Source: Colias croceus
Taxonomy: Eukaryota; Arthropoda; Insecta; Lepidoptera; Pieridae
Assembly: GCF_905220415.1 (NCBI RefSeq)
Contig: NC_059551.1
Coordinates: 3,544,001 to 3,608,000 of the forward strand
DNA: 64,000 nucleotides
Direction of reading: 5' to 3'
A model generated the notes under the pieces. The model saw only the letters and a program-made list of their open reading frames with translations, searched no databases and was not told the origin of the DNA. Of the stretch, positions 24,433 through 37,756 are shown in pieces. Within the stretch, counting starts at the first letter, position 1, and the number at the start of each line of letters is the position of its first letter. A program made the position numbers and the translations under genes.

Positions 24433-26630
24433 TTACGTTTTCTTTACATAAGAACCATCCTCGCGTAGGTACTTCAAGGAATACAGGACAATATTAATTT
24501 ATGTACAATCTCAATTAGCCGCAGGCATACTAAGATACAGTCTGTCTAAATGAAAAATTTTCAATTGTAGAGAAACAGTAAATATTCTTCTCATGCCCGT
24601 AGTAAATGCTTTTCAAAGGTATTAAATCCAATTCAACATAATGTAACACAAGAGAAGACACAGGTTTTGAATTACAGAATTCATCCCTTAAATTTCCAGG
24701 CACGAAGCATTGTTTGTTTAGGATCTAAGTGTTTTGTAAAGTTTTCAAGTCAAATAGTTGGATTTTTGGCAAAAGTTTTATAAAGCTGATGTTTTCCAGT
24801 TTCCACACTTCTTTGCTTTTAGCCTTGAGACATTTTATGACACGTATGCCTACGAACAATTAATTAAAATTAAAATTGTTAAACTTACTACAACTATAAA
24901 ACAATTAGTTCTTTAGTTGTGTTGTTAAAATTGTTTATACATTCTTATAAAATTAATTTCAGTGGTTGACGTAAATGCGTAACTGATATAAGAGCCATAC
25001 ATAGCCCATAAATAATGTTTGGACGATATAAACCATATAAAACTTATTATGCTTAGTGCTTACGTACTATCAAGATAATCTAATCTAAATGACAAATTTC
25101 AAGCGAAAGAGCCATTGCTACGTTATAAATAACGTAGTTAATAAATTAATTCCTACCTTCTTTACAATTGAGTTAGTTTGAATGCTTTGAACTTGGATCA
25201 GCAACTACTACAGCTGGGATAATTTGCTTGGCCTCTTAAAGAGGAGGTCAACGGAAGCAATTTGTTATTTAGTTTCTCTTAAGCATTGACCCAATGGACC
25301 AGGTAGTTTATAACCTGTTTAAAATAATATCATTTAGGACACGTAACTAGTCAGAACCATTCCATAGTTTGTTAACCTTTTTAACAAAGTAAACCTTTAA
25401 TTTCACCATTCCCTGTAACACCAACGTATTTTATCCGAAATTGCTGAAAGAGGAGGAAATTCCGAAACACGTGTAAAGGGAAATTGGTAACAATTTTTCT
25501 TTGTGATTATTGGATACATTTAGAATGGAGGGTGTTATAAAAAATTCCTGGTATCGCAAGATTCATTTTTTGTATGTAACACACACATAAAAAGCATAGT
25601 AGGTACACCATAATCTCAAATATAGTAATTCATTTTATGTCCAACTATTGACAGTTTTATCACAGAAAAAAAAAACAAGCATATATTCATACCATATTCA
25701 TACCCTAAAAATAAATTACAACTTCCCAAAAATATATATTGCAAGCCTGTATTATTGGCATTTTAAGCTTTCATTTATTTTACTTATTGCTCAATAAAAA
25801 ACATATATCGTCAGCGGGGTGGTGTTTGTTTAAATTGCGAAGCCATTAATTTTATATTATTAACACACAATCATGAATTTTAATGCCTAAATACAATCCA
25901 AATAGGTTTCGTGTTCTTCTCGATCATCCATCAACGTCATACTTTATTAACTGTAATGCATTCAAAACCTCAAATCTTAAATGAACCTCTATTTAGACGG
26001 TTGACTTGTTGATACTCATTCACTTTTCACTATCATCGGACCCTTGTCATAAAGGTTATTTGACATAACAAAACAAAATAAATAAGCTCAGAGATTGGAA
26101 TAGGTAGAAAGGTTGGTAAGAAGTCTCTAGAGGGATCCGACATTCTGCTGTCTCTAACATAAGCTCTCCTAATACTAATAAACAACGTATCAGGAGGGAA
26201 GTAAATTAGACTTAATGTTAACGGAATTTATTTGATTAGTAGTATAGACTGCAGTATATGTTTCCTGCAACCGACGTTGTTTTGGACATAATAATTATTT
26301 ATTATTAGAATATGAGCCTTTCTCATTTTTCCATTATAAAGTTCTCTTTGTATACATAGTATAGTAAATAAAAGAGCCACCAGAAGAAAGGCAAGTTATA
26401 ACTGAAAAGGAAGCACCGCAACATTTTTAATTTCAACACGCTTGAAAGTCAATACATTGATTAAATTGAAACCTGGAAATATAATCAAGTTCTAAAGCGA
26501 TGAAGAATATTGCAAGAACAATGAATTGGAAGAAATTAATTTACCTCGCTTTTGAAAGTTTGCAGTATATTGTCTGTGGGTAAAGACAGTTGGTTGTTTT
26601 AATAATTTTGAAAAAACATTTTTCAGTGAC

Positions 26631-26694
26631 ATACTTTGCACCAGCTTCTATAGATACAAAGAACTTTGTATCTACAGAAGCCCGTGCAAAGTAT
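26631..26694. other. 64-bp two-part palindrome
   Basis: ATACTTTGCAC and CTTCTATAGATACAAAG on the left pair with CTTTGTATCTACAGAAG and GTGCAAAGTAT on the right, around a 2-base centre with one symmetric 3-base bulge and one mismatch. It would form a tight cruciform. No flanking element is seen. Confidence 0.5.
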
Positions 26695-28189
26695 TGGTTC
26701 AATTATAGCTAATTGAGAAAAGGAAAAGATTGCCAAGTTCCAGCAAAATTTTAATGAAATTTACAGTTACTACCTTTTTACTGTTTTTTACCGTTTTAAG
26801 TGAAAAACAGGGTAACGCTGAAAATGCTTGGCATTAATCCAATTATCTTTTCAACTGGAAATAGGAAATACAATTAACATAGCAGGAAACTGTAATAATA
26901 CATATTAAGAGATACTTGTTTTCTAAAAGTGTGTTTTTATAAATGTGTAAATTTTGTTACTGCCCCTACTACTGCTCATACTGTTAATTGTAACATATTT
27001 TTACTTAATTGCTTTTTTTTTCAAGTAAAATGACTTAAATATAGAATTTTGAAAGTACCAATTCACCAGACCACTAAGTCCAGAATATTCCCGCTTTCAA
27101 AACGTCCACAACAGCTTCAGCAAACGATTGCGAATTTCAATATATGCTAAACCATAGGTATTTCATTTGAAAACATTTCATCTTCTCTAGCGCATTGCAC
27201 TCTATAAATAAACTACAAAACAGTCCCAGTATACCCTCGTGGGTTTACCTTTGCCCGAAGGTTTCCTTTCAGGTTTGATCCAAATGTGACGGATAACAGT
27301 ATTGTTTTATCATCTTGAATATATCGCACTTTTACATTTCAAAGGACAGCTTCACTTTGTTACCGCATGATACATTTTGTTGTCAAATATATTCACATCT
27401 GAAAACAATGATATGAATTGATGTTATTATCTTTTTGATACACTACTTTTATAGACTGATGGGGGTGTCGAATAAATTATGGCACAAGACTAGTATATTG
27501 AGAAATATGGGTAAGAAGTTGGTTAGAAAGTGAAGCTATCAATCTATAGGCATAATGAAAAAGGTTTTGCTTTTGTATTGATGAATTGCGTCACCCGATT
27601 CTATCTTCAAACGTCAATTAAAAATGAAACTGCAGAGATAGAGATTGCATGCAAAGTGTTGACGTAAATTGGTTTCTAGTTGTCACACATTCTAACATCT
27701 CGTTCAAACGTGTGGTGTATAAAATCCAATTGATATCATTTATAAAGATAAAAAACATCTTGGCACGTTACACATTTATGTAATGATGCCTTCGCTACGT
27801 AAAACGAAACAGCCGCGTTTTTCTCGCGTTTGCTATCTTTATCAAAGCGACTGAGCGGTATCACATTTTCGTTATATTATAGGTTACCGTTAAATCTTTC
27901 AGATGAACACGTAATCTCGAGAAATGCCAGTCATATTAAAGCGTAAAATAAACTTTATTGCATTTTGACGAGCGAGCTTCCACCGGATCTAAATCCATCA
28001 ACCGCTGACTGCTTATTACGCCAGAAATATAATAAATAAAGTTTTGCTAACTTTTATCTTTCGATTATGTAAATTTGCCGATAAAAGAAAAAGCATTGAC
28101 TGGAAGAGTTGAAGTCTTCAAGAAAATCTCATAGAGCATAAAATTAACACTTTTATACATTTAATAATATATTGTTAAACATTTTATAT

Positions 28190-28345
28190 ACAACTAGCTG
28201 TGCCCGCGACTTCGTCCGCGTGGAATAGCGACTGCATAGTAGTTACTACTTTACATACAATTATTTAGTAAACACGTACTACCATAAACAATTCATAGAA
28301 TTGTTAATAGAATTTATTACTAATCTAAGCTAAAAAAACTTACGT
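28190..28345 (-). repeat. interspersed repeat head next to minisatellite
   Basis: CTAGCTGTGCCCGCGACTTC, GTCCGCGTGGAATAG is a common lepidopteran repeat start. It leads, within about 160 bp, into the 11-bp array. Confidence 0.5.
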
Positions 28346-28354
28346 ACTTTAGAA

Positions 28355-28975
28355 ATACCCGGAAAATATCCGGAAAATGCGTGAAAATGTTCGGGAAAAG
28401 CGTGGAAAATGCCTGGAAAATCTCCGGAAAATGCCAGGGAAATGTCTGGAAAATATCCGGGAAAAGCGTGGAAAATGCCTGGAAAATCCCCGGAAAATGC
28501 CTGAGAGATGCCCAGAAAATGCCCGGAAAATATTCAAAAAATGCGTGAAAATGTCCGGAAAAGGCGTGGAAAATGCCTGGAAAATTCCCGGAAAATGTCA
28601 GGAAAATGCCTGGAAAATCTCCGGAAAATGTCAGGGAAATGTCAGGGAAATGTTCAGAAAATGCCTGGAAAATATCTACAAAATATCCGGAAAATGCGTG
28701 AAAATGTCCGGAAAAAGCGTGGAAAATGCCTGGATAATCTCCGGAAAATGTCAGGGAAATGTCAGGAAAATGCCTGGGAAATGCCTGGAAAATATCTGGA
28801 AAATATCCGGAAAATGCGTGAAATGGTCCGGAAAAGGCGTGAAATGGTCCGGAAAAGGCGTGGAAAATGCCTGGAAAATCCCCGGAAAATGCGTGAGGAA
28901 TTGCCCGGAAAATGCCCGGAAAATATCCGGAAAATGCGTGAAAATGTCCGGAAAAAGCGTGGAAAATGCCACTTT
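28355..28975 (+). repeat. 11-bp minisatellite, about 56 copies
   Basis: Units of the form CCGGAAAATGC, TGGAAAATATC and TGGAAAATGCC follow one another every 11 bases. The phrase GGAAAATGCGTGAAA recurs at about 28374, 28538, 28691, 28811 and 28931, the last intervals being 120 bases, so there is higher-order structure. Units lack stop codons in two plus frames and two minus frames, giving 205- and 160-codon artificial ORFs with an 11-residue period (KCLENxRKMPG). No transcription signal supports a gene. It arose beside, and perhaps from, an interspersed repeat. Confidence 0.85.
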
Positions 28976-29216
28976 AAATTTGCGAAGTAATTAAAGCAGA
29001 CAACCAAAATAAGAAAAAGAAAGCTAAAATCTTTCATATTAAATGTATACGGGATATTCATATTTCATATTATGTACTTGTATGGGAGGGTTTAAAGATA
29101 TTTTTTTTGATATTTCTCGATTTATTTAAAAAAAATGATTACGGCCATTATTAGGTTAAGTACTTTCGATATCAGTTTAAAGTTTTTTGTTATGTGTAAT
29201 ACTTACAAAAAAAAAT

Positions 29217-29256
29217 CGCCTGTGCACACTGAACAATTACACCTTGTACATGAATG
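29217..29256 (-). repeat. possible end of a 14685-type MITE
   Basis: CGCCTGTGCACACTGAACAA then TTACACCTTGTACA resembles the right terminus at 14941-14971 (TGCACACTTAACGATTACAG). The partner end was not found. Confidence 0.3.
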
Positions 29257-29719
29257 CCTTAGCAAATGTTCGCCGTGATTATTTAAATGATCATAATTTT
29301 TTTTATTAATGAACCAATTGACATGAATTAAACACTAAATGACAAAAAAAAATTAACTACAGTTTTGGGTTCGGGATCAATTTAATAATTACACCTGCTA
29401 ATATTTTTTTACATATTTTCATTGTATAAAATCGTAACATAATTTCCTTTTAAATGTTTTGTCTAATAATACATAGATAATATCTTCCCAAGGTACTAAA
29501 TTTTAATAAAAAAGTTGTTTTTGTTATTTATATCTAAAAAAGAGTATTTATATTAGACAGAAATAAACATAAAATTTTTATAAGTTTTATGGAAGCTGAA
29601 TGTAATGCAAATGGGCAAATATAAAAGTAAAATTAGGTATTTAAAATAAATAAATGAAACAACTACCAATTATAGAAAAACTTCTTTTTCGGTTGAAAAT
29701 TGCTGGATCATGAGTATAA

Positions 29720-29970
29720 TTCTTTATCACTTACCTTGGGCAGTCTGGAAGAGATCGCTAGTAAGCGATAAGACCGCCTTATGTACATACCGTGTTAATG
29801 CATTTGGTATGATTGTAAATATTTTACTTGGTGTGGTACGTATATTACCACACCAATTGATAAATAATATGTACTCTGATCCCAGTACGATCTGTACCGC
29901 GATAGCCATAACGATAATAAAACAATCAGATGACAGTAAAGCAGGATTAAAAATCATACTTGTACAGTAG
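29720..29970 (+). repeat. LINE 3'-end relic
   Basis: TGGAAGAGATCGCTAGTAAG, CGATAAGACCGCCTTATGTA is a phrase found in the 3' region of abundant lepidopteran LINEs (recalled family knowledge, not checked). The open frames on both strands here are by-products. GTGTGGTACGTATATTACCACAC (29832-29854) is an internal near-palindrome. Confidence 0.4.
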
Positions 29971-30969
29971 TTGTGAGTGCAATATTTACGTTTCAAAATA
30001 ACATTTTTTTTGGAACTAAAACGTAGGTAGATTCTCACGCACGCACGCTGATACGTGGTTGGCTGCCCCTTTTCTCATTCCCGAAAAATATCCTCTAAAA
30101 TTACCCAAGATTCTTCCAATGATTGTACCATACGTTGGAAATTAACTTTAGTCAACAATTGACCACGCGCCAGGATACTTATTTCTACTACATCCTCATG
30201 CAAATCGTTAATTTTTATGAACATTGAATCTGTAAATAAAAAAAAAATGAAAACATTACTTTACCTAATTTTATTAAAAAGCTACTAACAAATAAAATTC
30301 TATCAAGAACAAAAGTGACATTCTTTGGGCGTTTAATATAGTCTTGTAAAAGTTATATGTACATAAAAATAAAATTTCATCATATTCTTATTTTGTCGTA
30401 ACTTCAATTCTAATTAAAAACATGAGTCTAACTATATAATTAATTAATAAAGAATAAATATAAAAGCTACAACTTACCTTTTGTGGGAACGCAAGAAGGA
30501 TTTTTTAAAATGTCACAATTAACTGTTAATAGTGTCTTGTTTGACATGAAATAATAAACATCTACCCTCACTTGTAAAATTTTATTTAGTATATTCACAT
30601 AAAATATAAGCACCTGAAGTGGACTCTGGGAAGACATGGGTTAAAAAGTTAAATAAATAAGTACAATTAAAAACCCCACCAACATCATATTATTTAATTT
30701 TTAATTATAAATTTGCAAGAAGCGTTAAACATGTAAATTGATTTGATTTTAATGAAGTCTCATAGATGGCGCTGTTTCAAATTTGTCTTTATACTACTAA
30801 GATTCATTAAACTGTTTCTCTGCCAAAATTACGTAAATGACGTAGTTTTTATTTTATAGTGTAAAGCTAGATAATAGCGTGGCTTACCCAAAAACAACAT
30901 TTAAACATGAGTCTTTAGATTGTACGCTGTGTAATACACGGAATACGTTAGAAAAATAAAGGTTCACAG

Positions 30970-31270
30970 CTCCTCCCCCGGAGGTGATAGCATAATAATG
31001 TATATATAAAAGCCTCACCCGACCTGTTAGTAATATCCATGCAAAATTTGAAGTCAATCTATGCGGTACTTTTCGAGATTAGCTCGGACAAATATACAGA
31101 CAAACAGACAAACAGACAAACCGACAAACAGACAAACAGACAAAAATTCTAAAAACTATGTTTTTGGCTTCTATATCGATTATAGATCATGGATTATGTA
31201 TTCTTTTAAAAAAATATTCAATGTACAGTTTTGACTTTCCTACGATTTTATTATATGTATAGATAGGTAC
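30970..31270 (+). repeat. repeat with (AAACAGAC)n core
   Basis: It comprises CTCCTCCCCCGGAGGTGATA, GTACTTTTCGAGATTAGCTC and about six AAACAGAC-like units at 31091-31143. It ends CTATATCGATTATAGATCAT and AGTTTTGACTTTCCTACG. It is a different family from the GCGAAAG repeats. The short CCCCCGGAGG pairing at the left end is notable. Confidence 0.4.
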
Positions 31271-31884
31271 TAAACAGTATTGAAAATAGAAAGATGTTGA
31301 TGTTCCTTAATTGAGATTATCAATGTGTATTATATAAGTAGTTAATATAATTCTATACTTCGACATTTGATTCAAAATAAAGGCGAAAATGTTACGAAGA
31401 CTACCGTCTGGGTATAATATATTCAGTGTGATTTCAATAATCAAAACAAACACTGAATGCAAATTAAAGTTATATCTGTCCTCTGAAGATAAACCCCGAA
31501 TAACTACGGTCAAGGACATTTTGTAAATTATTCATCACACTAATGTTTTATTTAAATTTCGTAGGGTTTTATTTTTATAACAGTACATTAAATTACATTG
31601 TTTTTATTGTATTGATCTGAGTGTGAGAAAATAGAGTTGTTAGCTTTTTGGAGGCATTTTTAAGTCGTAAGCATAAGTGTTCGCTCGTGAAAGGTCATTA
31701 CAAAGTTTTATAAAGCTTTCACTCAACAAAGAATGAATACGATTTCTTATTTTATTCTTCATCTTTTTAAACAAGATGTGCTGAAAGTTATATCTACCTT
31801 TAAAATCAGTTAATGGATTTCTGGTATATTAACGCTTATCCATAATGGGAAATGAATGAGGTAAGCATAATTTTATTAATATTA

Positions 31885-32018
31885 TACATGCGAAAATTTG
31901 TGAGTATGTATATGTATGGATGTTTGCTACTTTTTATCCCGGAAATGCCACAAGAACGATAACTATGTGGGTTTTCCTTTGAAAACGTGGACGAAGCCGC
32001 GGGCGGAAAGCTAGTGAT
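31885..32018 (+). repeat. short lepidopteran interspersed repeat
   Basis: ATTATACATGCGAAAATTTG, TTTTTATCCCGGAAATGCCA, GACGAAGCCGCGGGCGGAAA. It is an internally deleted copy of the type at 36463-36682. Confidence 0.6.
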
Positions 32019-32514
32019 TAATATAGTTAGCTCATGATACTCTTTTAGAGAATGCAAATTAATCTAAATTGAAATTATATTTATTCACGAAGCAAATAAG
32101 CAATACACAATGAAATTTATCTCTATTCATGAAGCGAGCTGTGTGAATTAACATAAAACATGTCCATAGAACTAATGCTCTCATTTATTTTGAAAATACG
32201 TGACTGCACTTTAAAGGATTTCTAGTTGTGCATATAAACCTAAATTTGGATAATAAAAATTAAATGTTGTAAAGTCAAAATATTACGTTGTTACTCTGAA
32301 ATGAAAAATCATCATGATCAATGTATATTACAATTATTTGCAAGCTTTTAATGTTCACAACTAGTTCATTATAGCGATGTAACTAATGGAATCGAGTAAA
32401 ACATTGAAGACTATATGGAGATATAAGTTCAAAATTATAAAATACTGAAGTAGAAGAACGAACTGAAACGACTATGATTACCTATCTAATAATTTAATGA
32501 CAGTACAGGTTACA

Positions 32515-32690
32515 TAAAAAAAAACGACGTGTGGCACTCGGGGACTGCCGCGGTAAAGCTATTGCATGCTATGCCTTCAAGCCACTCCGCCCGTCGGAGT
32601 GGGGAGCGTAAGGTTTTTCGTTACGGAATCGATTCGGTCCCCGCGCTCAAGGCCCGCGATAGAAGATATGCAATAGCTTAACAAGAAATA
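32515..32690 (+). repeat. interspersed repeat, GC-rich
   Basis: An A-run is followed by CGACGTGTGGCACTCGGGGA, CTGCCGCGGTAAAGCTATTG, then CCACTCCGCCCGTCGGAGTG (imperfect hairpin). A late reverse copy of GCTATTGCAT appears near 32669-32678 (ATGCAATAGC). It is the same head as 3718. Confidence 0.45.
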
Positions 32691-33169
32691 AAACAGGTTT
32701 AAAAATCGTTTATGGATAATAAAGATAGGTTCCCTTTTAAATAATAACAATATTACATATTATTATAAACCATTTTAAATGCTGTCTTTCAACGTAGCAG
32801 TCTATAAAATAATTGTTCATTTTCGAAGAAATTGATCAATATCGTCAAGTAATAAACTATATTTCTGTTATGAAATTGAATCCTGAAATGATGAATGAGT
32901 GAAAATTTAAAATCAAAATATTTAATAGTAGCGTTTCAATTTATTATTTATAAATGTTAACAGAGAGCACTAACATTTATCATTGACGTCGAAACAACAT
33001 TCTGTGGATTCAAGAGCTTGGAACGGACCCAGAAATTGTAAAAAAGCGCAATATTTTTACTATATTCGAAGCTATTTATTGATTTTATATCGTGTACTAA
33101 AAGTTACCGATAGTCTTAATGACTTTTTGATTTAACTTTCCATACTCGGGAAATTTTTATATTATTATC

Positions 33170-33366
33170 ACATAGTATAAAACAAAGTCGCTTTCTCTGT
33201 CCCTATGTCTGTCCCTATTTCCCTATGTATGCTTAAATCTTTAAAACTACGCCATAGATTTTGATGCGGTTTTTTAAATAGATAGAGTGATTCAAGAGGA
33301 AGGTTTTAGTAAATAATCTATTAGGTTTTAGACAAAGCGGGCGAAGCCGCGGACGGAAAGCTAGTT
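33170..33366 (+). repeat. lepidopteran interspersed repeat
   Basis: AGTATAAAACAAAGTCGCTT, GATTTTGATGCGGTTTTTTA, GCGAAGCCGCGGACGGAAAG, CTAGTT. Collinear with 6240-6435. Confidence 0.65.
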
Positions 33367-33369
33367 AAA

Positions 33370-36300
33370 TAAAATGGTCTGAAAATATTTTTTAAGCAAT
33401 AGTATTTTTTACCTTCGTCTATAAATACGCTCGATTTTGAAACTTCGACTTTCACTTTTTAGGTACAATTACGTGTTTCTTTGAACAATTAAGGAAGTTT
33501 GTGACATTTTTTCTCGTTGAATTTTATTCAAACAAGAACAAACGAAACAAATATAATAATAGAAGAAAAGAAAAATATAAAGTACTTATGTCTTATGTCT
33601 TATTTGTATAAGAAACTCTAAGATAAAAAACTGTGCAATACCTACTAAAGTTAGATTTCTAATTTTATCTAAGCCAAGATTAGCTATATTGGGTAACTCT
33701 TATCAGTACAAAGTCACTGCTACGTATTTTGAAAAAAAGTTCGCAACGCTATTCGTGTTTCTTTTAGATCTTTTACCTATGTATGACGTATGTGTCTACA
33801 TTTAGTACTATTCCTATGTATTTAAAGTACTTGTAGTATACCTACTACTTCTGTTTTCATATAAGGTAGTAAGTCTACCTAATAAAGAAGTAAACATAAA
33901 ATTGGTTTCTTTATACTGTTTATAAATGCATCAGATTGACCTACAATATTCATGTTACAAAAATACCAATGTGGTTTATTAATATGTGACTTCTTTAATA
34001 ATTTTTTAAAACAGCTTTCCTTTTTGGCCTTCTCATTTAATATTTCCAACTATACATGGTCTATACTCACATCATCATGCAGGTAGCTATAGTCAAAAAG
34101 AGAGTTTGACAGCTGCGTATATTTATCTGACCGAGTAGTACATAAATGTTTTTGTAACAAAGTCCACTAGGTATTTACTTAATCTGATCGAGGTGGCATA
34201 GCGTTAAAATACTCGGATTAGTTATTTATGGAAACGTAATTACATTGGGGCTTAGTGCCAAAATCCAATTAATGGAAACCTAGATTGTCTTCACGTAGAG
34301 ACTATTGAGACATTATTGTGTACATGACTTGCTTTTTAACATGCTTTTATTAACTTCGCCTATATACGTTTGTTTGTATGAATTCTTTAGACTCGATTTT
34401 GACCCACTTTAAACGGACAGATTTAATTCAAACTTTGTATACTTATAAAGGATCGATAACAATACAATAATTTCATTTGCTATATGCGCATTATTAAACT
34501 GATTTTTTAAGCTGTTATTTCGATATTCTCAAGTAGTTTTCTTTCAAATAAAGTCCGATGTTAAGTGTAGTTCATAATACATTTACTTTTACCTGATATG
34601 ATTTTATGCATACAATATTTCTACTCGTATTAAAAGTTGTGGGAAAAGCAAACTTACGGATAGTTTGATAGTTTTATGAGTGCGGATGGGTAGTTGAACG
34701 GAGGAAGCATTAGAAAACAGAGAACTTGTTAGCCTTCGCATAATGCCTATGCTTAAACAACTACATGTTTAAGCATACATTAATCATCATTACCTAATAA
34801 CAGGTCTAGTGTAATTGCTTAGAAGTTAAAGAGTAAAGCTCAAGGTATCGGGTATTTGATGAATTTCAATCTGAAATCGCCCAGATGGTCTTTAGTAATT
34901 TGTACGAAAGTTTTCCTCTTTGGGAAAGGCTAAAGCAGCAAAATCGTTTTCCTCTTTCCTTTTGAGACAAGCTAATCAAAATTTATTTAATATAAAGATT
35001 TTCAATTTAGTAAATTAAAGGTTATAAACCAGTTTCAGGAAGGAAACACTATTTTTTTTTAATAAATATAATAGGTACATATTATAGGCAAAATTATTTA
35101 TTTATTTATTTTATAGGCATAATATTTTTTTTAGTAAGAAGTTAACTAGATGATAAAAACCTAAAGGATCAAATAATTGTAATCAATCGTTCAAGTACAT
35201 AAGATTCAAACATTAATGTCGGTAATTATTCAATGGAGAAAACCCTTTTAAAATTATTCAAATGTAAAACATTTTGTTAGGACTGCCAATTGATTACTCA
35301 ACCCTCATTCGTAACTTGATTATTTGTAACACAAATGGTATAATGTTTTTCACAAATTAATTACAAACATAGAATACGATTAATTTTAAAGAAAGAAAAA
35401 TGTTTTCTTTTAGTCTTAATTTATCTTAAAAACGATGATTTCAAATAATTTCAATGTAAATGAATATAGGTATCTGTTTCAGCGTATAATACATACTATT
35501 CGTGAGACAGAAATATTCATTTTTTCCACAACATTATTTATTCTTTCCCCATTATTACACATAATGTTCATATTCTTCTCCAAAATCAACCCAAACTTCG
35601 CTCTATCTTTTCTTTACCTGGCATTGTAACGAGAGAACGAAATGACTAGGTATATTCGGAAATGTGAACCATATAACTTTTGAGATATAACCAAATAATT
35701 CGGATACACCGAAATAGCAGTTAGCATTGACACAATTGTTAAATTCAAAAGCCTCTTATCTTGAATCTAGAACTTGTCTATAATAGTTTCGAATTCATGA
35801 ACTATTTTAACGGCTCCGAGCGTTCTCATAGCATAAATATTATATCTTCCAGGCGATTTGCTATTGATAAATAGCATTTTTAATTGAATGCTTCAGTTTA
35901 TATGAAAAACTTTTAGAGAAATGATAGAATGAAGCTGCAATTCTGAAAATTCTATTTATTCAATATTGTGAAGAATCTCTACTTTTTAGGGTTCCGTACC
36001 CAAGTCCGACTTGTCCGGTTTTTATCAATCAATATATCTAAGTACTGGAGATATTGAATATAAGTGAAAGTTGCCAATATTATCATCGAATTTGACTAAT
36101 TACTTGTGACTTAAGGAGGCTTTTAGGTCATACATGTTTGAAGGTAATCATTATTTCTTAACAACCTAGCTCTATGACATAAAATGAGTAGTCGACACTC
36201 GTCAATTTCCACGCATTTTTATGGCTCCTTCAAATAAAATCTAGATATATATAAAATGGCGTCCAGCGGTTGCTTTAATTTTAAATTGAAAGACTTTCAA

Positions 36301-36460
36301 GTGGTTTCCCAAACTTTTAGTGGTCATTTGGCTTTAGTAATTAATTGAAGAATCAACAAGAATTTTACGTTATAATGAATATTGTAGATTCATTGTAAAT
36401 ATTAGACTTGATATATAATGTCGAACACTTGTTTTTCTATCTATTTCTATCTAATGTAAA
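33370..36460. other. gene-free AT-rich stretch
   Basis: No supported exon. AGGGTTCCGTACCCAAGTCC at 35988-36022 is a short relic of another repeat common in Lepidoptera. The 64-codon frame at 35435 has no recognisable domain. Confidence 0.4.
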
Positions 36461-36462
36461 TC

Positions 36463-36683
36463 CTACTAATATTATAAATGCGAAAGTTTGTATGGATGTA
36501 TGGATGTTTGTTACTCTTTCACGTAAAAACTACTGAACCGATTACAATAAAATTTAGCACACATATAGAGGGTAACTTGGATTAACACATAGGATAGTTT
36601 TTATCCCGGAAATCCCACTGGAACTGGAACTATGCGGGTTTTCCTTTGCAAACGCGGGCGAAGCCGCGGGCGGAAATGTAGTA
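36463..36683 (+). repeat. lepidopteran interspersed repeat, full-length-like
   Basis: It starts ATCCTACTAATATTATAAAT, GCGAAAGTTTGTATGGATGT, then ACTACTGAACCGATTACAAT, and ends CGAAGCCGCGGGCGGAAATG. It is the most complete copy of this subfamily in the window; 53037-53205 is its reverse. Confidence 0.7.
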
Positions 36684-37184
36684 AATGGATAATTTTTTTA
36701 CATCAATTTACATAATACAATTTACAATACACAAGTATTTTTCACTCTACTCCGCTTAAAGCAAATTAAAAACTACGTGAAATTTATACAGCTTCAAACC
36801 AGTTAGTTTATTCAACATACAGATTATAAAACACGAGGGATTTAGTATATTTTTGGAGTTCTGCCACACTGATTACATAAATATGTGCGATGAGTGGTTT
36901 AAAGTTCATAATAATGTAAGCTTCATATCAGAAGGTAACACTTGAGTTATGTTTTCGACAGCTCCATTCGTCCGTCCCTTAATGAATACGTATTATTTAC
37001 GCATTGTGCCTCTCGACATTATTAAATGAGTATTTATGGACTGAATTGAGAGATTATATTATTATTTGCATCGAGAACATAAGTAACTAATGTTATGTTT
37101 TATTTAATTATTGGGTTATTTGTATTAGGTATACCATATACCTAATCGACCTTTGTCCTATAAGTACCTATGCATAATTAATTA

Positions 37185-37372
37185 TCTTTCCACTCACGGC
37201 TTCGCCCGCGTAGTCAAAGAAAAATCCACCAAGTTTCTGTTCCCGTGGGTTCTTCGGGAAAAAACCTATCCCGAAAAACTCACGAAATTAAAAATTTGCT
37301 TCAGTAGTTGAGGCAAAGAAGAGACAAACAGACACAGTTGGTTTCGTATTTATTATATTAATTAGGATAAGA
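37185..37372 (-). repeat. lepidopteran interspersed repeat
   Basis: CTTTCCACTCACGGCTTCGC, GTAGTCAAAGAAAAATCCAC and a degraded tail near TTCGTATTTATTATATTAAT. It ends about 380 bp before the first coding exon of the receptor. Confidence 0.6.
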
Positions 37373-37544
37373 AATGTAAAATACTAAATAGTATTTGAAA
37401 TAATTATATAGGTAATGAAAAGGTTTTTAGTAAGAGATTTTCATAGTTTACGATTAAATTCAGTTTGCGTACAAAAGCTTGCAATCTCAGCCTTTATAAT
37501 AGATATTTACTCTATGAAACTTATAAAAGTCACAAGTATACCCG

Positions 37545-37692
37545 AGACAACTAATCCACCCTTCCAAATGCGGTTTGTAATATTAGTAATAGGAGCGCAT
37601 CGCCAACAAACTGCTCTACAGTTTGGCGAAAATTTGTAAAAGCAAAGATTTTTATATATATCAATAAATAAATTAAAAAAAAAAAAAAAATC
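37545..37692 (+). repeat. poly(A)-ended retroelement relic
   Basis: AGGAGCGCATCGCCAACAAA, CTGCTCTACAGTTTGGCGAA, then AATAAATAAATT and a run of 16 A. A poly(A) terminus suggests a retrotransposed 3' end, lying 60 bp upstream of the exon 1 acceptor. Confidence 0.3.
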
Positions 37693-37756
37693 AGCCACTC
37701 GGAACGACGTATCAAATCCAATAAATATAATAGTAGAATATATTTGTTTCAGAGCC

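Larger units (their letters stand above)
23640..28185. other. gene-free stretch with a repeat fragment and one palindrome
   Basis: No supported exon. GTTGTCCGCCCCGGCTTCGC near 24400 is the head of a minus-oriented interspersed repeat, quickly truncated. The palindrome at 26631-26694 is listed separately. The rest is AT-rich single-copy-looking DNA. Confidence 0.4.

Noticed and set aside
28377..28994. 205-residue plus-strand ORF and its 160-, 99- and 73-residue companions
   Set aside because: All are produced by the 11-bp minisatellite. Several frames on both strands are open at once, and there is no promoter or splice context.
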